A program made the position numbers and the translations under genes. From assembly GCA_934553185.1 (NCBI GenBank), contig CAKTFF010000027.1, positions 1 to 13,510 of the forward strand: a DNA stretch of 13,510 nt, given 5' to 3'. Below the pieces are notes generated by a model. The model was not told the origin of the DNA, did no database searches, and was given only the letters and a program-made list of their open reading frames with translations. Source of the stretch: an uncultured Devosia sp. Lineage in GTDB: Bacteria; Pseudomonadota; Alphaproteobacteria; Rhizobiales; Devosiaceae. Below, piece by piece: positions 6,656 to 12,632 of the stretch (position 1 is its first letter; every line of letters begins with the position of its first letter).

Positions 6656-7111
6656 ATGCCGACGCCCGCCGCTAAGCCAACTCCGGACCACACAGCGCAG
6701 TGCTGCCTTTCTGCCCTTTTGCGCATGTCTGGCCTGCGGCCGACCTGGCAGCGCCTTGCGTTGGGCGAATTGCTGTTTTCCAATGGGCATCGGCATGTTT
6801 CGGCCGAAACCCTGCACACCGAGATCGGCCGCATCCGGCCGATGTCGCTTGCCACGGTCTACAACATCCTGCGCCAATTCGCCGATGCAGGGCTGATCCG
6901 CAGGCTGCCGGTTGCCGCCATGCAGGCGATCTACAATACCGATACCAGCAACCACTGCCATGTCTTTGATCCAGCATCGGGCAGGGTCGCCGATGCCTCG
7001 GCCGATGATCTCGGCGCACTGGCCCTGCCGACAGGCTTTGCGCGTCAGGCGCCGGGGCGCGTGGACGTGGTGATCACCATGCGCCAATCCACCGCGCCAA
7101 ACGTCGGCTAG
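6656..7111 (+). CDS. Fur-superfamily regulator, Irr-like
   Basis: A 151-residue Fur-family DNA-binding regulator, closest in style to Irr, the iron/haem-responsive regulator of Rhizobiales. A winged helix covers about residues 20-85, with GLRPTWQRLALGELLF, HVSAETLH and MSLATVYNILRQFADAGLIR. The dimerisation/metal part follows, with NTDTSNHCHVFDPASG at about 94-109. As in Irr, the C-terminal CxxC zinc pair of true Fur is absent. The Irr His-His-His metal/haem motif appears here as His100-Cys101-His102, and no Cys-Pro haem motif is seen, only Cys16-Cys17 near the N-terminus. AAAGGA lies 8 bases before the ATG. The gene stands alone behind three inverted repeats and overlaps the convergent amidohydrolase by 4 bases. 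A paralogous role other than iron control is possible. Confidence 0.85.
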   Translation: MPTPAAKPTPDHTAQCCLSALLRMSGLRPTWQRLALGELLFSNGHRHVSAETLHTEIGRIRPMSLATVYNILRQFADAGLIRRLPVAAMQAIYNTDTSNHCHVFDPASGRVADASADDLGALALPTGFARQAPGRVDVVITMRQSTAPNVG

Positions 7112-7121
7112 GCGCCGACGT
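7101..7121. terminator. perfect inverted repeat across the overlapping stop codons of the Irr-like and amidohydrolase genes
   Basis: Arms ACGTCGGC (7101-7108) and GCCGACGT (7114-7121) are perfect 8-base complements around a 5-base loop. The two convergent genes share CTAG at 7108-7111, with TAG read on each strand, so both coding ends are inside the hairpin. There is no T-run on either side. Likely role: bidirectional transcription end or protection of mRNA 3' ends. Confidence 0.5.
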
Positions 7122-8475
7122 GATCCTTGAGACGCTGAACCAGCCCGCGCGCCGTCTTGCCCATGGCGGCAAGGTCCAGCCCCTCGACCGCGCCGTCACG
7201 TACCACCTGCCGGCCATTGACGAATACGGCGCGCAGATGGGCGCTGCCGGCCGAGGCCACCGGCCCGATCAGTGGATCATGCAGGCCCATATAGCGGGGG
7301 TGCGACAGGTCGAAGATCGAAAAGTCAGCCGCCATGCCCGGCGCCAGCGTGCCGACACCGTCAAAGCCCAATACCTTGGCGCCGTTGGCGCTCGACCAGC
7401 GCACCACGTCTTCGACGGTCACCGCCGCCGCGTCGCCAAGGGCGCGATGCAGGTGCCAGGCGCTGTGCAACTCACTAATCATGTCGGCAGCCTCGTTGGA
7501 GGCGGCACCATCGACCCCCACCGTCACCGTGCCACCCAAGGCATCGAGCCGTGGCGCCGGGGCGATGCCTGAGCCGAGGCGGGCGTTGGATTGAGGGCAA
7601 TGGGCCATGGCCGTACCGGTCTGGGCCAGCAGCGCCAGTTCATCCTCATCGACATGAACTAGGTGGGCGAACCAGACATCCTCACCAACGAACTCGTTGG
7701 CCTGCGCATAGGCGACCGGGCGCAGGCCGCGCGTTGCAACACAATGGGCAACGTCGCCCGGCGCTTCCGACAAGTGGCTGTGAAGGCGCAGGCCCAGGCT
7801 GCGGGCGCCGCGCGCCAGTTGTCGGATATCTTGCGGCTCGACCGACCATATGAGGTTGGTGGGCGCCAGCACCACCTTGCGCATGCTTTTGCCATCAGCA
7901 TCGTGGAAGCGCTGCGCCAGGGCATCGATGGTGCGCAAGGTATCGACCACAGGCTCGGCGGGCACGCCGACCGCTCCGGCAGAGGAAAGACGGCTGGCCT
8001 TGGTGGCGCTGCCCCGGCACAGAACGAAGCGCACCCCAAATTCGGCTGCGACCTCGAAAAGGATTTCGGAGGGATCGTAGCCGAGGTCGGGAGAATAGAT
8101 GTAGTGGTGGTCGGCAATGGTCGTCGTGCCCGAGAGCAGCAATTCGCTCATGCCGATCATCGCGGCGAGCCGAAAGGTTTCTGCATCGAGATGGCGCCAG
8201 TAGCGATAGGGCACCGCCGTCAGCCAATCGGTCACCGGAAGATTGATGCCGGCAGGAATGCCCTTGAGCATGCTTTGGGCAAGATGATGATGCGTGTTGA
8301 CGAAGCCGGGATAGATCACGCAGCCGGACGCGTCGATGACGGTATCGCTCGACTCTGCCACTGCATCGCCCACATGGGTGATAAGTCCATGTTCGAAACG
8401 GATAGAGCCGGAGGTCCGCCTAATGTCATCCCGGCCAGTAAACAGGCCCTCGGCGTTAACGATCACTGAGGCCAA
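7108..8475 (-). CDS. amidohydrolase, 8-oxoguanine deaminase / hydroxydechloroatrazine ethylaminohydrolase-like
   Basis: A 455-residue cytosine/guanine-deaminase-type amidohydrolase, of normal length. Metal and catalytic residues are visible: His62 and His64 in NTHHHLAQS, His234 and Glu237 in LHSHLSEAPGD, His271 in FAHLVHVDE, the HCPQSNARLGSG loop near 292-303, and Asp322 in GVDGAASNE. The family deaminates purine or triazine rings. The THHHLAQSMLKGIP and SHLSEAPGD style suggests the 8-oxoguanine deaminase/AtzB branch, but guanine deaminase or another N-heterocycle deaminase is possible. The start is a TTG at 8475 with GGAGA about 5 bases upstream. No second gene is attached, and the neighbouring SDR-like gene is divergent across a long gap. 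It might share substrate chemistry with the oxygenase/transporter locus, but there is no direct link. Confidence 0.88.
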   Translation of the reverse strand: MASVIVNAEGLFTGRDDIRRTSGSIRFEHGLITHVGDAVAESSDTVIDASGCVIYPGFVNTHHHLAQSMLKGIPAGINLPVTDWLTAVPYRYWRHLDAETFRLAAMIGMSELLLSGTTTIADHHYIYSPDLGYDPSEILFEVAAEFGVRFVLCRGSATKASRLSSAGAVGVPAEPVVDTLRTIDALAQRFHDADGKSMRKVVLAPTNLIWSVEPQDIRQLARGARSLGLRLHSHLSEAPGDVAHCVATRGLRPVAYAQANEFVGEDVWFAHLVHVDEDELALLAQTGTAMAHCPQSNARLGSGIAPAPRLDALGGTVTVGVDGAASNEAADMISELHSAWHLHRALGDAAAVTVEDVVRWSSANGAKVLGFDGVGTLAPGMAADFSIFDLSHPRYMGLHDPLIGPVASAGSAHLRAVFVNGRQVVRDGAVEGLDLAAMGKTARGLVQRLKDHVGA

Positions 8476-8525
8476 TTGAATCTCCGTTCAACAAGGTCAC
8501 TCAGGTGTGCGAGTGGCGACATGAT

Positions 8526-8543
8526 TGTCAACAGATGTACATC
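8526..8543 (-). promoter_or_regulatory. possible amidohydrolase promoter -35 next to a 10-base palindrome
   Basis: On the minus strand TTGACA (8531-8526) is a perfect -35 consensus about 50 bases before the TTG start. The sequence 17 bases downstream (ACACCT) is a poor -10. Two bases upstream of the -35 lies the palindrome GATGTACATC (8534-8543), a position suited to a regulator touching the polymerase. Confidence 0.3.
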
Positions 8544-8545
8544 GA

Positions 8546-8592
8546 GTGCCTAACGTGCAGCGATTCAACAATGCGTTGATGCAGCTAGGCAC
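8546..8592. repeat. nested imperfect hairpin, 47 bases
   Basis: Outer arms GTGCCTA (8546-8552) and TAGGCAC (8586-8592) are perfect. Inside them TGCA (8556-8559) can pair with TGCA (8580-8583), and TCAAC (8565-8569) with GTTGA (8575-8579) around a 5-base loop. About 16 base pairs are possible in total with bulges. The sequence lies 71-117 bases upstream of the amidohydrolase start. Its role is unknown: operator cluster, small transcript or recombination-site relic. Confidence 0.4.
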
Positions 8593-9083
8593 AAACGCAT
8601 GCCGCAAGCACGTTGCGACGGCCAAAACGCTCCGAATCTAATATCGGTGCAGTAATGCTGAAAGCTGCTAGTCCAAGCTGAGTCATCGCCCCCCACGACC
8701 ACACTGAACACGTTCGCCACCCTCCGACCCTAAAACAACGTTGTCGATCTCCGGTGAACTTATCACTGCGCGGCCGACGTAGATAATTCCCGACGTGAAG
8801 AACTACTCGTCGTTACTAAAGGCAGCCGCCGAATAGCCTCGTGCGAAATATCGCCAGCGTTTCTGGCAGTCAGCGGGGTCTCGCTGCAGTGTGGCTCAGC
8901 TTCGGCGGCGGCACTCTGAAATGGGCCGGATGGTTCGCGGAACGTTTAAAGAGAAGTCTTTCAGACATTTGCAAGTGCCCCGCTGCGGCCCTAAACGATC
9001 TTGTGCATATCAATGATTTCGTGGACGTTGGACGAACGATAAAGCGATGCAATCCGAATCGGCGTTGAGAGTCTGCAGTTCCT

Positions 9084-9104
9084 TAATTGAGCAGAGGTCA
9101 ATTA
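9084..9104. promoter_or_regulatory. LysR-type box (T-N11-A) upstream of the SDR-like gene
   Basis: Perfect 7-base arms TAATTGA (9084-9090) and TCAATTA (9098-9104) flank a 7-base spacer. The inner TGA-N7-TCA gives the classic T-N11-A LysR signature. It ends 62 bases before the ATG at 9167. The nearest LysR gene is the GcvA-like one at 9994-10884, convergent with the SDR-like gene. A further dyad GAGAT-TG-ATCTC follows at 9107-9118. Confidence 0.55.
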
Positions 9105-9166
9105 TCGAGATTGATCTCTCGGGTGATGGCGGCTGGGTGGCGGGCTGACAGGAAGGAGAGTTCCAG

Positions 9167-9952
9167 ATGGATTTGGGTTTGACGGGTAAGACCGCTCTGG
9201 TGTTGGGTGGTGGAGGCGGTTTGGGTGGCGCGATTGCGCGCAGCCTTGCTCGAGAAGGCGTGCGGGTCGCTGTTGCCGGGCGCAGCCGAAACTCCCTAGA
9301 CGTCACCGTTGGGCGGATCACCGAAGCGGGCGGCGAAGCCGTGGCCCTCGAATGGGACCTGGGCGACCTTGCAGCCATTGACCGCCAGGTTGGGCTGATC
9401 GAACAACGGTTTGGTCCGGTCGGCATTCTGGTAAACAACACCGGCGGACCACCGCCCACCACCGCTGCCGGCCAGCAGTCCGATGTCTGGGAGAAACACT
9501 TCCGCTCCATGGTCGTGTCAGTGATCGCCATCACCGACCGCGTCCTCCCTGCCATGCGCCAAGCCAGATGGGGGCGCATCATCACCTCTGCTTCGGCAAG
9601 CGTCGTTTCCCCTATTCCCAACTTGGCGATCTCCAACACACTGCGGCTGTCTCTGGTTGGCTGGTCCAAGACCCTGTCGGGGGAGGTTGGCCAGGATGGC
9701 ATTACCGCCAACGTCATTCTGCCTGGCCGGATTGCCACGCCGCGCATCAGCTATCTTGACCAGCAAAAAGCGGAGCGGGACGGCAGCACACCTGAGGCCG
9801 TCGAGCGGCAAAGCTTGGCTTCTATTCCACTGGGGCGCTATGGAGACCCGGATGAGTATGGCGATGTCGTGGCCTTTCTCGCCAGCCAGAGGGCTGCTTA
9901 TATCACCGGCAGCGTTATCCGCGTGGACGGCGGGTTGATCGCCAGCGTTTAG
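9167..9952 (+). CDS. SDR-family protein lacking the catalytic Tyr-Lys pair
   Basis: A 261-residue short-chain dehydrogenase/reductase-fold protein. The Rossmann start is LGGGGGLGGAIA at 13-24, a variant of TGxxxGIG. NNTGGPPP at 90-97 replaces the usual NNAG. Catalytic-loop serines lie at 141-145. Where YxxxK is expected the sequence is Ser156-Asn-Thr-Leu-Arg160, so both the general-base Tyr and the Lys are missing. The C-terminal ITGSVIRVDGG near 246-255 is typical of classical SDRs. The NNxGGP/SNxxR combination marks a divergent but recurrent SDR subgroup, often labelled 3-oxoacyl-ACP reductase without proof. AAGGAG lies 8 bases before the ATG. It is preceded by a LysR box and convergent with a LysR gene. 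Substrate and even reaction are unknown. Confidence 0.9.
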   Translation: MDLGLTGKTALVLGGGGGLGGAIARSLAREGVRVAVAGRSRNSLDVTVGRITEAGGEAVALEWDLGDLAAIDRQVGLIEQRFGPVGILVNNTGGPPPTTAAGQQSDVWEKHFRSMVVSVIAITDRVLPAMRQARWGRIITSASASVVSPIPNLAISNTLRLSLVGWSKTLSGEVGQDGITANVILPGRIATPRISYLDQQKAERDGSTPEAVERQSLASIPLGRYGDPDEYGDVVAFLASQRAAYITGSVIRVDGGLIASV

Positions 9953-9993
9953 GCGACATTTCGGCCAAGACTTTGAGCAGGAGGCCAACCTTT

Positions 9994-10884
9994 TTATGCC
10001 AGCTGATCCAGAACCCATTGCCTGAAAGCCATGACGCGCGGGAGGCCGGCCTTTGTTTCCGGCGTCACCAGATAATAGGACCCGGGCCCCGCTATTCGTT
10101 CGGGGAAGGGCGAAACGAGATGACCCTGTGCCAACTCTTCCTGAATAAGGAAGGTAGGCACTAACGCCATGCCTAGTCCCGACTTAGCGGCTTCGATAAT
10201 CATGAAGAAGTGCTCGAGCCGAGGTCCCCAACTGATCTCGGGCAGGTCCGCCCCAATTGAGCGGAACCAGTATTCCCAGCTGTCAGGGCGGGTTGAATGG
10301 TCGATCAAGCGACAGCGGCCCAGTTGCGCCGGCGAGGTCAGCGGCTCCATATCCTCGAGCAGCGCGGGAGAGCAGACGACCTGCACTTCCTCGCTCATCA
10401 GCGGATCGATCAGCGCCTCGGTCCACTGTCCGTGGCCAAAGCGAATGGCGATGTCGATGCGTTCGCGGGTGAAATCGAGATCACCGTCGCTTGAGACGAC
10501 ATTGACCGACACATCGGGATAAAGCTTTTGAAACGAGGGCAGACGTGGCAGGAGCCAGCGCGTGCCGAAGGTAGGCAACATGCCCACCGACAGGGTGCCC
10601 TTGCCAGCCCTTGAACTCATCAACTCCACCGTGCCTGCTTCCAACAGGTCCAGCGAACGACTGACCAGCCGGCTGTAGTAGAGTCCTTGATCGGTCAACT
10701 GGATGCGGCGGCTGCGCCGGGTAAACAGCGAGACTTCCAGATAGTCTTCGAGGCTATGCACCAGGCGGCTCGCCGCGCTTTGTGTGACGTTGAGTTCTTC
10801 TGCAGCGCGGGTGAACGAGTTGTGCCGAGAGACGGCTTCGAAGGTTCGCAATGCGTTGAGGGAAGGGAGAACGCGGCGTTTCAC
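9994..10884 (-). CDS. LysR-family regulator, GcvA-like
   Basis: A 296-residue LysR-type regulator of the GcvA/AmpR-like branch. It has LPSLNALRTFEAVSRHNSFT at about 6-25, AAEELNVTQSAASRLVHSLE, the turn LFTRRSRRIQLTDQG, and the effector-domain stretch IDIAIRFGHGQW typical of the GcvA group. The start is GTG at 10884 with only a weak GGA upstream; the LPSLNALR motif fixes it closely. It is divergent from the VOC-DUF885-reductase operon across 127 bases with chained dyads, and convergent with the SDR-like gene, whose promoter has a good LysR box. Either or both are plausible targets. The effector is unknown. Confidence 0.93.
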   Translation of the reverse strand: MKRRVLPSLNALRTFEAVSRHNSFTRAAEELNVTQSAASRLVHSLEDYLEVSLFTRRSRRIQLTDQGLYYSRLVSRSLDLLEAGTVELMSSRAGKGTLSVGMLPTFGTRWLLPRLPSFQKLYPDVSVNVVSSDGDLDFTRERIDIAIRFGHGQWTEALIDPLMSEEVQVVCSPALLEDMEPLTSPAQLGRCRLIDHSTRPDSWEYWFRSIGADLPEISWGPRLEHFFMIIEAAKSGLGMALVPTFLIQEELAQGHLVSPFPERIAGPGSYYLVTPETKAGLPRVMAFRQWVLDQLA

Positions 10885-10911
10885 GGATTATCATTCCATA
10901 GGGTCATGCTA

Positions 10912-10943
10912 GCGCAATCTTTATGCGCCTTGCGGCGAGGCGC
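10912..10943. promoter_or_regulatory. two chained dyads in the LysR/VOC divergent promoter region
   Basis: GCGCA (10912-10916) pairs with TGCGC (10924-10928) across 7 bases. GCGCCT (10925-10930) pairs with AGGCGC (10938-10943), again across 7 bases. The two dyads share the middle half-site, giving three half-sites about 13 bases apart. Such phasing fits the two-site binding of a LysR tetramer, here presumably the GcvA-like protein, but the T-N11-A signature is absent. Confidence 0.4.
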
Positions 10944-11011
10944 CAAGCGTTTAGCTTTTTTGTGCAAGCGCCTTTGCCGGCCTCAATCCTTTCATTGCTT
11001 TGGACCTCCAA

Positions 11012-11422
11012 ATGATTCCGTTTCACATGGCTTTCGCTGTTAAGGACAAGGAAAGCACCCGACACTTTTATGGTCAGATCGTTGGCTGCAAGGTCGGGCG
11101 CGAAGCCGAGAACTGGATCGATTTCGATTTTTTCGGTCACCAGCTATCCGCCCATCTCAACAACGATCCCAAGCCTGAGGCCAAGTCCAAGGTCGGCAAT
11201 GACATGGTGCCCCTTCATCACTTCGGCGCTGTCCTCCCCTGGGACACCTGGAACGGCTTGATCGAGCGTTTGCGCGCTGCCAGCTACCCCTTCGTGATGG
11301 AGCCCAAAACCCGCTTCCAAAACGAGCCGGGCGAGCAGGGCACGTTCTTTCTTCTTGATCCGTCGGGCAATGCTCTCGAGTTCAAGTCCTTCCGCAATCC
11401 TGACGCCATTTTCGAACACTGA
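11012..11422 (+). CDS. VOC-superfamily (glyoxalase/bleomycin-resistance-fold) protein
   Basis: A 136-residue single-subunit VOC-fold protein. It begins with the beta strand FHMAFAVKDKESTRHFYGQIVGC, then DFDFFGHQLSAHL, LHHFGAVLPWDTW and GTFFLLDPSGNALEFKSF. The His of FHMAF, His of HHFGAVL and Glu of ALEFK are the expected metal ligands of two beta-alpha-beta modules. Members are metal-dependent lyases, isomerases, dioxygenases or binding proteins, so the reaction is open. The ATG at 11012 is preferred, with an in-frame TTG at 11000 as an alternative; neither has a clear ribosome site. It is the first gene of a tight operon with the DUF885-like and reductase-like genes. Confidence 0.88.
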   Translation: MIPFHMAFAVKDKESTRHFYGQIVGCKVGREAENWIDFDFFGHQLSAHLNNDPKPEAKSKVGNDMVPLHHFGAVLPWDTWNGLIERLRAASYPFVMEPKTRFQNEPGEQGTFFLLDPSGNALEFKSFRNPDAIFEH

Positions 11423-11432
11423 GTTTAGCCCA

Positions 11433-12617
11433 ATGAATTCCTTCGAAATCGGTCGTGACCTCACATCCATCACCATGGGCATCGATGCCTATGAGCGCCG
11501 CCAGCCGGCCGACCGCAGCCTGCTGGGCGGCGAAGGACTGGTCCCAATTTATTTGGGCGACGACAGCATCCCGGCGCGGGACTACAGTGATGTCGGTGCC
11601 ATCAAGGCCGACCTCGACACGCTTGTCACTCAAGCCGACGCTCTGCCAGAGGGGCCGCGCAAGGTCTTTTTGCAAGGCATGATCCGCTCGGTCCGCACCG
11701 CAACCAAGATGCTGGCCGGCGCAAGCCCGAGCTTTGAGGAAAAGGTTACCCAACTGGTCGGCGCCCCTGCCGGGCGGGAAGACGAGGCGGTGATCGAGGA
11801 TGCCCGCGCCAAGCTTGATGCCGTTCTCAAGCGCTCCGGCTTTGTCAGCGGATCGCTGGGCGAGCGCGTTGCCGCCTGGGAAGAGGCTCGCGCCGTCCCT
11901 GCCGAGCAGGTCGAAACGGTGTTTCGCGAACTGATGGCCAAGGCCAAGGCAAAGACCGACGCCATGATATTTGACACCGGCGATTATGACATGGTGCTCA
12001 ACCCGGTCCGCGGCATGTTCTATACCGCACGCTGCTCCTTCAATGAAGGCAAGATGGACCTCAATTTCGACCTCAGCTTCACACGCGCGGCGCTCAAGCA
12101 CCTAGTTTGCCACGAAGTCTATCCCGGCCACTCCACTCAACTCCTGTCCACCAAGGCTGCTGTTGAAGCAGGTGATGCTCCGGCCGACGCCCTGCTGATC
12201 ACCACTGACGCCATCACTGGCTGTGTCCAGGAGGGCATTGGCGACCAAGGCGTTCACCTCATCGACTTCGTCGAGGACGACGACGACGCCATTCATATCG
12301 AGCTGCGCCGCGTGCGCTCGGCCGCCCAGACAAGCGCAGCCTGGATGCTGATGGTGGACTGCGTGCCGCGCGAGGATGTCGCCAATTACCTGCGCACCAC
12401 GGCCATGGGCCAGGAAGCCTGGGTACAGGGCCGGCTGCGCATGGCCGCCCATCCGTTCCGCGGCCCGTTCATTTCTTCATACTGGGCCGGCAACGAGATC
12501 GTGCGAAAGGTGCGCGAGCGCGTGACTGATGCCGAGCGCCCTGCCTTCATCGAGGCGCTCTACTCCTATGCCAATTCGCCGGAGAGCCTCTCCATGTTCC
12601 CTCAGGTTGCCAGCTAA
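11433..12617 (+). CDS. DUF885-family metallopeptidase-like protein, short form
   Basis: A 394-residue protein with the DUF885 signature HEVYPGH at 227-233, whose two histidines and glutamate fit a zinc site, and QEGIG at 266-270, which may supply another acidic ligand in the place of the family's EGWA-like motif. DUF885 proteins resemble M1/M3-type metallopeptidases but most have no proven substrate. Typical members are about 550-600 residues, so this one lacks much of the usual N-terminal region and may be a distinct subgroup. No signal peptide is seen, so it is probably cytoplasmic. The ATG at 11433 lies 10 bases after the VOC stop; the frame also extends back to 11355 inside the VOC gene, which is less likely. 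The next gene starts 15 bases downstream. Confidence 0.85.
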   Translation: MNSFEIGRDLTSITMGIDAYERRQPADRSLLGGEGLVPIYLGDDSIPARDYSDVGAIKADLDTLVTQADALPEGPRKVFLQGMIRSVRTATKMLAGASPSFEEKVTQLVGAPAGREDEAVIEDARAKLDAVLKRSGFVSGSLGERVAAWEEARAVPAEQVETVFRELMAKAKAKTDAMIFDTGDYDMVLNPVRGMFYTARCSFNEGKMDLNFDLSFTRAALKHLVCHEVYPGHSTQLLSTKAAVEAGDAPADALLITTDAITGCVQEGIGDQGVHLIDFVEDDDDAIHIELRRVRSAAQTSAAWMLMVDCVPREDVANYLRTTAMGQEAWVQGRLRMAAHPFRGPFISSYWAGNEIVRKVRERVTDAERPAFIEALYSYANSPESLSMFPQVAS

Positions 12618-12632
12618 GAAGGGCCTCCCGCC

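Larger units (their letters stand above)
8476..9166. other. gene-poor divergent gap of about 690 bases
   Basis: No convincing gene is seen here. The longest frame, 8841-9068 plus, gives 75 residues with no recognisable domain and no ribosome site that I trust. Base use looks less GC-biased than in the flanking genes, judged by eye and not counted. The gap holds several inverted repeats near both ends, listed separately. It may be a double promoter region with an eroded gene or element in the middle. Confidence 0.6.

Noticed and set aside
8841..9068. 75-codon plus-strand frame in the long gap
   Set aside because: No recognisable domain, no convincing ribosome site and unremarkable codon use. 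I keep the stretch as non-coding, though a small unknown gene cannot be excluded.
9953..9993. Intrinsic terminator between the SDR-like and GcvA-like genes
   Set aside because: Only a 4-base GGCC pairing precedes the short T-run near 9990, and a 5-base TCGCC/GGCGA pairing spans the SDR stop. Both are too weak to call.
11382..12101. Minus-strand 239-codon open frame within the DUF885-like gene
   Set aside because: It is opposite a gene with a clear metal motif, has no recognisable domain and has no ribosome site; a shadow frame.
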